A DNA stretch of 64,000 nt, from assembly GCA_964482225.1 (NCBI GenBank), contig CAYZWT010000015.1:1-64000 (forward strand), given 5' to 3'. Positions 24,501 through 32,320 of this stretch are shown one piece after another. Numbering within the stretch: position 1 is the stretch's first letter; every line of letters starts with the position of its first letter. A program made the position numbers and the translations under genes. Under the pieces are notes generated by a model. The model was not told the DNA's origin and made no database searches. It was given only the letters and a program-made list of their open reading frames with translations. The stretch is from UBA1429 sp964482225 (GTDB lineage: Bacteria > Chloroflexota > Anaerolineae > UBA1429).

Positions 24501-27263
24501 GTAGCGGACATAGCCGTTGTCTCGTAGCTCCACAAAAGCAGCGCGCGAGGCCGCGATGTCGGTGAACAGACCGAGTTGCCAAAGCTCTGTGCCCAGCAGC
24601 GCTTCTCGGGTCAATCCCAAGAGATCAAGGATAAAGGGGTTCGCATCCACTACCTGCCCGGTCTCACCATTGAGGATCAGGATCCCATCCTTGGCGGCCT
24701 CGAACAGCCGCCGGTAGCGCGTCTCTGATGCTGTCACCGCGGCCTCTGCCTGCTTGCGCTCGGCGATATCCTGGAACCCGCCATAGACCCTGACAATGGC
24801 GCCTGTTTCATCGCGCACGGGGGAGCCGAGGGTGCGCACCCAGACCCGCTCGCCCTGGGCATTGATGATCTGCAGTTCTTCATCGTAAGGGATGCCCTCA
24901 GTGATGCAGGCGGTCCAGACCTGGCTGATGCGCTCGCGGTACTCGGGCGCGTAATAGTTGATCCCGTCCTGCACGCTGGGCGAATAGCCGGGCGGCATCC
25001 CGTGGATCTCGGCCACCTGGTCAGACCAGGTCATGCGGTTCGCCACCAGGTCCACGGTCCAGCCCCCCAGCCGCGCCAGGGCGCCCGCCATGCGCAGCAG
25101 CTCCTCACTCTCGCGCAGGGCCTCCTCGGCGCGCCTGCGCTCGGAGATGTCCATGAACACGGTGGCAAAGCGGTTCTCGCCCAGCCGATAGGCGTTGATG
25201 TAATAGTGCCTGCCCAGCGGCTCGGAAAGCTGCTCAAAGCTGACCGACTCGCCGGTCAGCGCCACTTGGCCGTAGGTCTCGATAAAGGGCGAGCCCTCGA
25301 TGCCCGGCAGGACCTCTGTAACGCGGCGCCCAAGGATGTCGGCGACCCGCAATCCGGTGAGGGTCTCAAAGGCCGGGTTGGCATCCAGAAAGATATAGTC
25401 CACGGGGTTGCCCTGCTCGTCCAGCACGATCTCGTGGAGCGCCACGCCGCTGAGCGAGTGCTCAAAGAGGCCCCGGAACCGTTCCTCGTTCTCGCGCAAG
25501 GACTCTTCGGCGCGCCTGCGCTCGGTAATATCCTCAAAGACCAGGGTAACGTACTCGGGGCGGCCATCGGCGCCCAAGATGGGGGCGGCAGTCAACTGGG
25601 CCCAGAGGACGCTGCCATCCTTGCGCACGTAACGCTTCTCGCGCTGGTAGCGGCCGATCTTGCCGGATACCAACTGCACAAAGAGCTCAGCGCCGGAGAG
25701 CCGGTCATCGGGATGGGTGGGATCCATCTCGGCCAGCTCCTCCTGTGTATAGCCCAGGAGATGCATCATGGTCGGGTTGCACCGCACCAGATGGCCATCG
25801 AGGTCATACAGGCCCACGGCGAGGGGGCTCGCATCAAAGAGGGTGCGGAAGCGAGATTCGCTCTCGGCCAGGGCCTGCTGCGCGGCGCGCTCCTCGGTCT
25901 GGTCACGAAAGACCAGCACCACGCCGCTCACGCCCCCCGTTTCGTCTCGCACGGGGGCGCCGCTATCGGCAATGGGCCGCTCGACCCCATCGCGCCCCAA
26001 GAGCACCGTATGGTTGGCCAAGCCGACGATGGCGCCCTCGCGCAGCACGCGGGTGGCCGGGTTCTCCACCGGCTGACGCGTCTCCTCATTCACGATGTCG
26101 AACACCGTATTGAGGCGCTGCCCCACGGCCTGCTCCAGAGGCCATCCGGTGAGCTCTTCTGCCACGGCATTCATGATCTCCACCCGGCCCTGGCCGTCGG
26201 TGACGATCACGCCATCGCCCACGCTGAGCAGGGTGGTGCGGTAGCGGGTCTCGCTGGTTTGGAGGGCGGTCTCGGCCCGGGCCAGGCGCTCATAATAGGC
26301 CCGCTCGCGCCCCTGCAAAAGGGCGATGGTCCCCGCCACAAGGCCCCCCAGCAGCGCAAGGATCAGGCCCAGGAGAGCGTATGAGTAACGCCGCCACTCG
26401 GCATAGACCTCGGCGCGATCCACCTTGGCCACGATGAACCAGGGCGAATCGGGAACATCGCGGATGGCCGAGACCACCGGCGCGCCGCGATAGTCCAGCC
26501 CCTCATAGACGCCCCGCCGCCCCTGCACCGCCATCACGGCGGGAACATCGGTGCGCGTCAGTGGGATACGCAGGCTCAGAGCGGCGTTCGGCGTATGGCG
26601 CAGCTCGTTGAGGAACAGCACATCGTCGCCCTCGCGGCGCACCAGCAGCGATTCGGCGCTATCGCTGGGCAGGGGCCAGGTCTGGATCAGGGGATAGAGG
26701 AACGACTCGGCATCTACCATCAGGATGACGGCGGCCACGGGCTCGCCATCCTCGGCAAAGAGGGGCGCCACAAAGCCGACATGGGGCTCTGTTCCATCGG
26801 CCCTGAGGTGCAGGCCCACCATGAGGGGGCGCGCCTCGATCCAGGCCCGTTGTACGGTCTCTTGCGCATGAGGATCCAGCGGGCCGTGGTCGCCTCGCAA
26901 GCCCAGTCGCACCTGCCCTGCCGAATCCACCAGCAGCACATCATCGTAGCCATAGTAGGACTGGAGGGCGCGAAAGCGGGTGATGATCGCGCCGCCGTCT
27001 CTGGGTTGGGGATCTGAGAGCCAGCGGGCCACGCCCTCGATGAGCAGGGGGCTACTCATAACCACCGCCGCATCGCCCAGGCGCTCGGCGCGCCACTGGG
27101 CGATCTGGTTGGCCTTGAGGGTGGCGATGGCCTCCAGCTCGGCCTCGACGTCGCGGCGAATGCTGGCCTCTTGGGCGCGATACACCCAGGCGCCGCCGCC
27201 GAGGATGGCCAGGGCGCAGAGCGCGAAAACAATCAGGAGCCAACGGCGTCGCGGGAGTTGCAT
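21537..27263 (-). CDS. Giant hybrid sensor histidine kinase (Cache, 8 PAS, GAF, HisKA, HATPase, REC)
   Basis: A 1908-residue membrane sensor. A first helix (about 7-27) and a second (about 290-315) enclose a Cache-like extracellular domain. Then come PAS domains near 340, 470, 596, 723, 849 and 973, a GAF domain (about 1105-1260), and two more PAS domains near 1273 and 1398. Most PAS units end in DITERRRAE-type linkers. The kinase core has the phospho-accepting His in AGGVAHDFNNML (near 1545), N-box NARDAI, DNGCGMD and GEGTGLGLA. A C-terminal receiver (from about 1784) has the Asp in MTDVVMPGMNG. The ATG at 27263 is chosen because it directly precedes the Arg-rich end and membrane helix. No response regulator gene lies beside it. 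Signals are unknown. Confidence 0.95.
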   Translation of the reverse strand: MQLPRRRWLLIVFALCALAILGGGAWVYRAQEASIRRDVEAELEAIATLKANQIAQWRAERLGDAAVVMSSPLLIEGVARWLSDPQPRDGGAIITRFRALQSYYGYDDVLLVDSAGQVRLGLRGDHGPLDPHAQETVQRAWIEARPLMVGLHLRADGTEPHVGFVAPLFAEDGEPVAAVILMVDAESFLYPLIQTWPLPSDSAESLLVRREGDDVLFLNELRHTPNAALSLRIPLTRTDVPAVMAVQGRRGVYEGLDYRGAPVVSAIRDVPDSPWFIVAKVDRAEVYAEWRRYSYALLGLILALLGGLVAGTIALLQGRERAYYERLARAETALQTSETRYRTTLLSVGDGVIVTDGQGRVEIMNAVAEELTGWPLEQAVGQRLNTVFDIVNEETRQPVENPATRVLREGAIVGLANHTVLLGRDGVERPIADSGAPVRDETGGVSGVVLVFRDQTEERAAQQALAESESRFRTLFDASPLAVGLYDLDGHLVRCNPTMMHLLGYTQEELAEMDPTHPDDRLSGAELFVQLVSGKIGRYQREKRYVRKDGSVLWAQLTAAPILGADGRPEYVTLVFEDITERRRAEESLRENEERFRGLFEHSLSGVALHEIVLDEQGNPVDYIFLDANPAFETLTGLRVADILGRRVTEVLPGIEGSPFIETYGQVALTGESVSFEQLSEPLGRHYYINAYRLGENRFATVFMDISERRRAEEALRESEELLRMAGALARLGGWTVDLVANRMTWSDQVAEIHGMPPGYSPSVQDGINYYAPEYRERISQVWTACITEGIPYDEELQIINAQGERVWVRTLGSPVRDETGAIVRVYGGFQDIAERKQAEAAVTASETRYRRLFEAAKDGILILNGETGQVVDANPFILDLLGLTREALLGTELWQLGLFTDIAASRAAFVELRDNGYVRYEDLPLMGADGRRRQVEFISNVYQANGESIIQCNIRDITERKEAEEALAQERALLRTVIDNLPDAVYVKSAQGRRILGNPADLRNMGLADEADILGKMDSEIFDAETAAAYMADDRFVIETGQPLLGREEWLVRPDGERRWLLTSKLPVRDPDGHVIGLAGISRDITERKQAEEHRALQALRIEMLLRLHEMADATQDEIMSFGLEACLQIVKSRLAFIGLMDDDEAVLHTHAWSPSSMQQCADTNAPLDFAVADGGLWAECLRQRRAIVINDYAAPHPAKRGLPEGHASLKRLLCVPVFDGERIAAVAAVANKEEPYDTEDVAALTALMNRMWELLRHKQYEQQLRESALQYRTLADSGQALIWTAGTDKLCNYFNEPWLAFTGRTLEQELGNGWTEGIHPDDLERCIQIYTTAFDRRERFSMTYRLRRHDGEYRWIQDDGSPRYDAEGRFAGYIGHCLDVTEQRRAQEALRESEARYRRLAEHAPDVIFRYRLLPEPGLEYISPAVEAITGYSPQECYADPMLMVNMAHPDDAHIMSDLLTTRDVPPEPLTMRWIGKDGSARWMETRMIPLHDDEGRLLAVEGITRDMTQRILEEQERQRLEQRLQDSQKIEAVGRLAGGVAHDFNNMLQTILGYAEMAIQDAPPDGPLGDYLAEIRSAGQRSAALTRQLLAFARRQTIQPQALDLNEHVANTLKMLGRLIAEDTSLVWKPGAHLGQVMMDPSQVDQILANLVVNARDAIEGQGEILIETENVAISEAYVASHLDALPGKYVMLVVTDNGCGMDAETRTHLFEPFFTTKAIGEGTGLGLATIYGIVKQNEGFINVYSEPGRGTTFRIYLPRHDVALQPDNGESEPSALPRGVETVLLVEDEEALLRLAVRLLTQLGYNVLAANSPQEAERLHQEYEGEIHLLMTDVVMPGMNGRELAERLRPQRPGMKYLFMSGYTANVIAHRGVVDHGVAFLQKPFSLETLARHVRAALDGDRGA

Positions 27264-27340
27264 CAAGATACCCCCCGAATTTAGTACAGCAGACCAAGGA
27301 GCAGGAATACCCAGCCCGAGTATCAACGCAATTTACGGAT

Positions 27341-27368
27341 ATTATAGGTTGGCGCGCAGGTTCGTCAA
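27341..27368 (-). promoter_or_regulatory. Promoter of the giant sensor kinase
   Basis: On the minus strand a perfect TATAAT (27341-27346) and TTGACG (27363-27368) 16 bp apart. The leader is about 70 nt. Confidence 0.55.
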
Positions 27369-27404
27369 CCGGCGCGAGAGACAAGGCACGGGAACGGCCT
27401 GCAA

Positions 27405-27433
27405 TTGACACCTCTTATGGCCCATGTTAGCAT
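27405..27433 (+). promoter_or_regulatory. Promoter of the membrane glycosyltransferase
   Basis: TTGACA (27405-27410), 17 bp, TAGCAT (27428-27433). The start of transcription is near 27440, about 43 nt before the ATG. Confidence 0.6.
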
Positions 27434-27482
27434 CTCTCGCGAGCGTACGCTAGTCGCTCGCACCCTTGACCAAGGACGCGAC

Positions 27483-29765
27483 ATGAGCCACTCAGTCCCC
27501 ACCCGCGCGCGCGACCGCCACATGGCCGTGGCGCTGGGCGCCCTGCTGGCGATGGTATATCTGCTGTCATTCAGCGGGCAGTTTCGCTCGATAGACGAAT
27601 ACGCCATGTACGCCCGCGCCGAGACCCTGGCCCAGGGCTATGGTACGGGCACGCCGCAACTGGCCTTTTCCTCGCTCCACCATCCGGTAGGGGCACTGGA
27701 GCCGGGGCAATCGGTGTTGGCCGCGCCCCTCTATCTGCTGGCGCGCCAGTGGCCCGCCGCAAGCAACATCACCGCCGTGATGCTGTTCAACGTGTTCGTC
27801 ACGGCGCTCACGGGCGCGCTGTTGTACGGGTTGATACGGGGTCTGGGGTTCGGCCAGGTGGTTGCTGCCCTCACGACCCTGGCCTGGGGGATCGGCACCA
27901 CAGCCTGGCCCTACGCCCGCAGTTTTTTCCGCGAGCCGCTGCTGGCGCTGTTTTGGCTGGGCGCTGCCTGTGCCTGCCTCCGCTGGCAGCGCACGCGCCG
28001 GGTTCCCTGGGGGCTGGCTTGCCTGGCTCTGGCAGCGGGTAGCCTGGCCGTCAAGATCTCGGCGGCGGGGGCGCTGCCGGTGTTCGCCTTGGCCCTGCTG
28101 TGGGATGCCAGGCGCAAACGGCTGGCCCTGACGTGGCGACGGGCCCTGCTGCTGGGCGCGGTCGCCCTCATCGCGGGGGCAGCCGTAGCGGCCCTCTACG
28201 CTCTGCGCTACGACAAGCCTCTCTCCCTGGCCGAGTACACTTGGGGCTACCCGTGGGGCCAGGCGCTGGCGGCGGCCTATGGCCTGCTCATCAGCCCGGT
28301 CAAGGGCATCGCCTTTTTCTCGCCCATCCTGATCGGGGGCGCCATCGGCTGGCCCGGGTTTTTCCGGCGGCAAGGGCCGGCGGCTTGGCTCACCCTGGGC
28401 CTGGTGCTATCGCTGCTCTATATCTACGGCCCGGCCCCCCAGTGGCATGGCGGCCACGTGGTCTGGGGACCGCGTTTTGTGGTGCCCCTGTTGCCTTTGC
28501 TGATCCTGCCCTATGCCACGGCCCTGGCAAACCCGCGCCTTGTGGCGCGACTCTGGGTGGCGGGCTGGAGCGTAGTGGGGCTGGTCATCCAGTTCGTGGC
28601 GGGCACGGCTTCATGGAGTGACGCGATATGGCAACTGGTGCCCGCCTATCAGGGCGAGTGGCTGGTGGGCCTGGACGGGATCCCCTGGCAGAGCTGGCGG
28701 CTGCTGCCGCGCTCGCCCGCCCTGGTGCAGCTCACCGGCTGGGGGGTGCGCCAGCTCGATCTCTCCTGGCTGCGCACCCTGAGCGACGGCACGCTGGCCT
28801 ATGATCTGCCTCTGGGGGTGGGGCTCGTCGCGCTGGCCTTGGTAGTGGCGGGGGCGGTGTGGCTCCTGCTGGCGCGCAGGTCGGGCGCCCTACGCCATCA
28901 GAGGCTCGTAGCGCTGGCGTGCGCGCTGGCGGTGCTGGCGGGCAGCGGCGGGCTGCTGACGCGCAGCGCGCGCAACACCCAGGATCACGGCGGCCTCACC
29001 CGGGCCGAGGCGCAACAGATGGCATCCCTCATCTCACAGGCCCAGGATGCGCCCTATACGGTGGCGTTGATCTCGAACGACTTTTTCATCCACTTTATGC
29101 CCGGCCTGCTCAAGGGGCGTTTTCTGCTCCAATGGCACTCGCCCCACGAGCCGCTCCTTCTGTCCGAGGTCATGGCCCGCGCGCCCCGCGCCGAGCGCGT
29201 CTGGCTGGTGGTGGACCGGGTGCATCTGCCCGTGGACGCCACGCCCTATCTGGCCCGCGACGCCTTTGTTCGAGAGGGTTATCTGATGGGCAGCCAGTGG
29301 GTGGGCGGCTATGAGCTGTTCGCCTTTTTGCCACCGGCGCCCCTGGAGCGCCAGCCCGTAGCCCGCAGTTGGGAGAACGGTCTGGTCGTGCGCGCCTTGG
29401 CCGCCGACGCCCAAGAGTTGCGCCCGGGCGAGGCGCTGCGCGTCGAGTTGGAGCTGGCCGCCGCGCACCCGCTGGCCGAGGACTATGTCCTGTTTGTGCA
29501 CCTGCTGCCCGCCGAGGGGCCCGCCCTGGCCGCCCCCGATGGCCAGCCCCAATATGGCGGCGCCCCCACCTCCGCATGGCAGCCCGGTCAGGCGGTGGTG
29601 GATCGCCGGGCCATCCTGATCCCCCAGGACGCGGCGCCCGGCGTATATGAGCTGGGCTGCGGCTGGCTGGACGCCCAAGGCGCGCGGGTCGCCCCCGTTG
29701 AGGGCCAGGGCCCCACCCGCGACGGCATGATCGTGCTGGGAACGGTGGTCATCAGCGAGCCGTAG
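27483..29765 (+). CDS. Multi-spanning membrane glycosyltransferase-like protein
   Basis: A 760-residue protein with about ten to twelve membrane helices in the first two thirds and a soluble C-terminal part (about residues 540-760). The beginning of the extracytoplasmic loop 1, FRSIDEYAMYARAETLAQGYG, carries the acidic residue typical of GT-C glycosyltransferases of the PMT/ArnT type, which use polyprenyl-phosphate sugars outside the membrane. The C-terminal part ends in a beta-sandwich-like region (HLLPAEGPALAAPDGQPQYG). The ATG at 27483 is chosen because it follows the promoter and precedes an Arg-rich cytosolic end. It may use lipid-linked sugars of the kind made by the operon at 7.6-10 kb; that link is inference. 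Confidence 0.75.
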   Translation: MSHSVPTRARDRHMAVALGALLAMVYLLSFSGQFRSIDEYAMYARAETLAQGYGTGTPQLAFSSLHHPVGALEPGQSVLAAPLYLLARQWPAASNITAVMLFNVFVTALTGALLYGLIRGLGFGQVVAALTTLAWGIGTTAWPYARSFFREPLLALFWLGAACACLRWQRTRRVPWGLACLALAAGSLAVKISAAGALPVFALALLWDARRKRLALTWRRALLLGAVALIAGAAVAALYALRYDKPLSLAEYTWGYPWGQALAAAYGLLISPVKGIAFFSPILIGGAIGWPGFFRRQGPAAWLTLGLVLSLLYIYGPAPQWHGGHVVWGPRFVVPLLPLLILPYATALANPRLVARLWVAGWSVVGLVIQFVAGTASWSDAIWQLVPAYQGEWLVGLDGIPWQSWRLLPRSPALVQLTGWGVRQLDLSWLRTLSDGTLAYDLPLGVGLVALALVVAGAVWLLLARRSGALRHQRLVALACALAVLAGSGGLLTRSARNTQDHGGLTRAEAQQMASLISQAQDAPYTVALISNDFFIHFMPGLLKGRFLLQWHSPHEPLLLSEVMARAPRAERVWLVVDRVHLPVDATPYLARDAFVREGYLMGSQWVGGYELFAFLPPAPLERQPVARSWENGLVVRALAADAQELRPGEALRVELELAAAHPLAEDYVLFVHLLPAEGPALAAPDGQPQYGGAPTSAWQPGQAVVDRRAILIPQDAAPGVYELGCGWLDAQGARVAPVEGQGPTRDGMIVLGTVVISEP

Positions 29766-29770
29766 GAGGT

Positions 29771-30073
29771 GTCTATTCAGATTTGGAGGGAAGCGGCCAA
29801 CGCGTTGTGGACGGCGACGGCGAACCTTGGAGGGCGACCGTCTCGCCCGCCTACGAAGCGCAGCTTCGTCCGATGCGTAGCAGCCTCCGATGCGTACAAA
29901 TATATGCGTCCAGCGTCAGCTTTGCCCATACGTGTTTAGTTCGTTTTTCTACGGTTTTATGGTAGGGGCGAGGCATGCCTCGCCCCTACAAGGCAGGCGA
30001 GACGTTCGCGCCCCAAACTTGTCCGTCGCTATCGCCTACGCGTTGGCCGCTTCCCTCAGATCTGAACTGATAC
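29771..30073. mobile_element. Non-coding element B with long inverted ends (MITE-like)
   Basis: A 303-bp non-coding block. The left end, TTCAGATTTGGAGGGAAGCG (from 29776), is the reverse complement, with few mismatches, of the right end that closes with ATCTGAACTGATAC. The inverted match extends over at least 35 bp through GGGAAGCGGCCAACGCGT. A central stretch (about 29906-29995), including the GGGGCGAGGCATGCCTCGCCCC palindrome region, is the reverse complement of part of the element at 46970-47187. CGTAG occurs near both borders, a possible decayed target duplication. Confidence 0.65.
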
Positions 30074-30094
30074 CCGTAGCGGCACACGCGCCGG

Positions 30095-30123
30095 TTGACA
30101 GCCGCCCCCCTTGTCCCGATAAT
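30095..30123 (+). promoter_or_regulatory. Promoter of the pdxA-family gene
   Basis: TTGACA (30095-30100), 17 bp, GATAAT (30118-30123). It lies 21 bp outside element B, so the element has not disrupted it. Confidence 0.65.
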
Positions 30124-30173
30124 GCCCCCATCACGCTCACACATGCCGCTATGCCCCATACAAGGAGACTGCC

Positions 30174-31193
30174 GTGGCCGCATCCCCTGTGCGCAGACCC
30201 GTTGTTGCCATCACCATGGGCGATCCCGCCGGCGTCGGGCCGGAGGTGACCGCCCGCGCCCTGGCCCACCCGGAGGTCTGGGAGGTGTGCCGTCCGCTGG
30301 TGGTGGGCGACGCCGAGATCCTGAACAAGGCGGCGGCCCTGGTGGGCGCCCCGGCCCTGCGCCCCATCGGCGACCCCGGCGAGGCCGCCTATGACCCCCA
30401 GGCCCCCGACCTGCTGGACCTGGGCCAGATGCGCGCCGATGATCTACAGCCCGGGGCCGTCTCGCCCGCCTGTGGCCGGGCCGCCGTGGCCTATATCGAG
30501 CGCGCCGTGGCCCTCACCCGCGCGGGCCAGGCCGACGCCATCTGCACCGGCCCCATCAACAAGGCCGCCCTCAAGGCCGCCGGCATTGATTTCATCGGGC
30601 ACACCGAGTTGCTGGCCGCCCTGCTGGGCGAGGAGCGGGTGACCACCATGCTGGCCACCACCGGCCTCAAGGTCGTGCATGTGACGCGCCACGTACCCCT
30701 CAGCCGCGTGGCCGCGCTGATGACGGTGGAGAATGTGCTGGAGACGATCCAACTCACCGACGCAGGGCTCAAGCAGATGGGCATCCGGCAGCCGCGCATC
30801 GCCGTGGCGGCGCTAAACCCCCACGGCGGCGACGAGGGGCTGATGGGCCGTGAGGAGATCGAGGCCATCGGCCCGGCCACTGCCCTCGCCCAGGGGCAGG
30901 GGATCGCCGCCAACGGCCCCATCCCCGCCGATTCGGTCTTTTTCCGGGCCATCCGGGGCGAGTTCGACGTGGTGGTGGCCATGTACCACGACCAGGGGCA
31001 CATCCCCATCAAGACCCACGGCTTTGAGCGCAGCGTGACGGTGACCCTGGGGCTGCCGGTGGTGCGCACCTCGGTGGATCACGGCACGGCCTTTGACATC
31101 GCGTGGAAGGGCCTGGCCAGCGAGGAGAGCATGGTCGAGGCGTTGTTGCTGGCCGCCCAACTGGCCGAGGGCGCGCTGGCGGCCCAAGGGTGA
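30174..31193 (+). CDS. pdxA: PdxA/PdxA2-family 4-phosphooxy-threonine dehydrogenase
   Basis: A 339-residue NAD-dependent decarboxylating dehydrogenase. It has ITMGDPAGVGPE, the metal-binding His in FIGHTELLAALL and in MYHDQGHIPIK, and TSVDHGTAFDIAWKG. PdxA makes the pyridoxal precursor 3-amino-1-hydroxyacetone phosphate from 4-phosphohydroxy-threonine. The HDQGHIPIK form is closer to PdxA2 proteins that act on 4-phospho-D-threonate or D-erythronate than to E. coli PdxA (HDQGLPVLK). No DUF1537 kinase, the usual PdxA2 partner, is adjacent. The start is GTG at 30174, with AAGGAG 6 nt upstream. Family is certain; substrate is open. Confidence 0.92.
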   Translation: MAASPVRRPVVAITMGDPAGVGPEVTARALAHPEVWEVCRPLVVGDAEILNKAAALVGAPALRPIGDPGEAAYDPQAPDLLDLGQMRADDLQPGAVSPACGRAAVAYIERAVALTRAGQADAICTGPINKAALKAAGIDFIGHTELLAALLGEERVTTMLATTGLKVVHVTRHVPLSRVAALMTVENVLETIQLTDAGLKQMGIRQPRIAVAALNPHGGDEGLMGREEIEAIGPATALAQGQGIAANGPIPADSVFFRAIRGEFDVVVAMYHDQGHIPIKTHGFERSVTVTLGLPVVRTSVDHGTAFDIAWKGLASEESMVEALLLAAQLAEGALAAQG

Positions 31194-31262
31194 CGAGTAG
31201 AGTCAGGTTTGGCAGGGCGCTTGTGCTTGCCGCCTGCCAAGCCATGGAGGGTGGCAGGCGCG

Positions 31263-31460
31263 GCCCTCACCCCCATGGATGAAAATGATAATGGCCAGCT
31301 AAAGCCCCCTCTCCCGCAACGTTGCGGGAGAGGGGGAGGCGAAGCTCGCCTCAGGGGCGAGTTTCGCCGGGGGTGAGGGCTTGCCGGGGCGCAAGGGTTG
31401 GCCGCCGACAGATACCCTTCCGCCGGGTTGTCCTTCCCCTACACGTGTACGGCGGCTAGC
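31263..31460. repeat. 198-bp palindromic intergenic repeat, copy 1
   Basis: Starts GCCCTCACCCCC and ends GTGTACGGCGGCTAGC. It contains the hairpin CCCCCTCTCCCGCAACGTTG/GGGAGAGGGGG, then GCGAAGCTCGCC...GGCGAGTTTCGC, then GGGGGTGAGGGC, which pairs with the start. The copy at 53134-53332 has the same internal order and nearly the same length (199 bp). It fills most of the 314-bp gap after pdxA. Confidence 0.75.
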
Positions 31461-31507
31461 ATCCAAGGCACACGACAGAACATCATCAGAGGGGCTCGGG
31501 TTCGCAC

Positions 31508-31882
31508 ATGCTGACCAAAACCAGGCGCGCCCTGTGGGTGGCCGCCGGGGCGCTCTTTTTGCTGTTGGGTATCATCGGCGTTTTTTTGCCGGTGCTGCCC
31601 ACCACGCCATTCCTGCTGCTGACGGCGGCCTGTTGGGCCAGGGGCTCGCGGCGCTTTCACCATTGGCTGCTGCACAATCGCCTTTTTGGCAGCTACATCC
31701 GCGATTATTACGAGGGGCGGGGAATCCCCCTGCGCACCAAGATCTGGAGCATGGTCATGCTCTGGGGCACCATCGGCTATACGGTCTATCGGGTGGACAT
31801 CCTGCCCATGCGCCTGGTCTTGCCGCTAATCGCCATCGGCGTCTCGATCCATGTTCTGGGCAAGCCCACGCGCCGCGAGTGA
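31508..31882 (+). CDS. YbaN-type DUF454 inner-membrane protein
   Basis: A 124-residue membrane protein with two N-terminal helices and a C-terminal pair. The family signature LPVLPTTPFLLLTAACWARG is followed by SRRFHHWLLHNRLFG, as in E. coli YbaN. The function of the family is unknown. Its ribosome binding site is weak. It stands alone between the repeat region and the small membrane protein gene. Confidence 0.9.
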   Translation: MLTKTRRALWVAAGALFLLLGIIGVFLPVLPTTPFLLLTAACWARGSRRFHHWLLHNRLFGSYIRDYYEGRGIPLRTKIWSMVMLWGTIGYTVYRVDILPMRLVLPLIAIGVSIHVLGKPTRRE

Positions 31883-31890
31883 CGCGGCCC

Positions 31891-31919
31891 TTGCCGCCAG
31901 CGCCTGCTGCGGCTATCAT
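31891..31919 (+). promoter_or_regulatory. Promoter of the small membrane protein gene
   Basis: TTGCCG (31891-31896), 17 bp, TATCAT (31914-31919). The transcript would start about 25 nt before the ATG at 31952. Confidence 0.45.
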
Positions 31920-31951
31920 AGGGACGTTGGCGCAACGAGAGGAGATCTGGC

Positions 31952-32281
31952 ATGATAGCCCTGAACATCTGGAGCACCCTGCTGGTGCGGCTGCCGATGC
32001 TGGCCGCCTATGCCGTGGGGGTGTTGGTCGGCCTGGCGCTGGTGGTTCGACGCCGCGACGCCGCCGCCTGGCTGGCGCTGATCGGCTTTGGCCTGCTGCT
32101 GGCGACGCAGCTCGGCGGGTGGCTGATGAACGCGCTGCCCCTCTGGCTCGCCTCCGGCGGCGCCTATTCGCTGGCTGGCGTATTCACTTGCCTGAACGTG
32201 GTATTCAGCCTGTGCAGCGCGGGCGGGGCGCTCTGCCTGGCGGCCGCGCTGTGGATCGGGGTTGCGCGTTCCGAGACGTGA
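31952..32281 (+). CDS. Small four-helix membrane protein, unknown
   Basis: A 109-residue protein made almost entirely of four hydrophobic segments separated by short loops (VRRRD after the first two). I do not recognise a family. AGAGGAG lies 7 nt before the ATG, and a promoter lies at 31891-31919. It is followed 39 bp later by the YghZ-like gene, and the two may be co-transcribed. Confidence 0.65.
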   Translation: MIALNIWSTLLVRLPMLAAYAVGVLVGLALVVRRRDAAAWLALIGFGLLLATQLGGWLMNALPLWLASGGAYSLAGVFTCLNVVFSLCSAGGALCLAAALWIGVARSET

Positions 32282-32320
32282 TCGTTTTCCAGAACCCACC
32301 TTTTACGATGGAGGTTTGCC

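Noticed and set aside
29836..29900. tRNA-like or attachment-site fold in element B
   Set aside because: Hairpins are short perfect palindromes without cloverleaf arms or anticodon loop.
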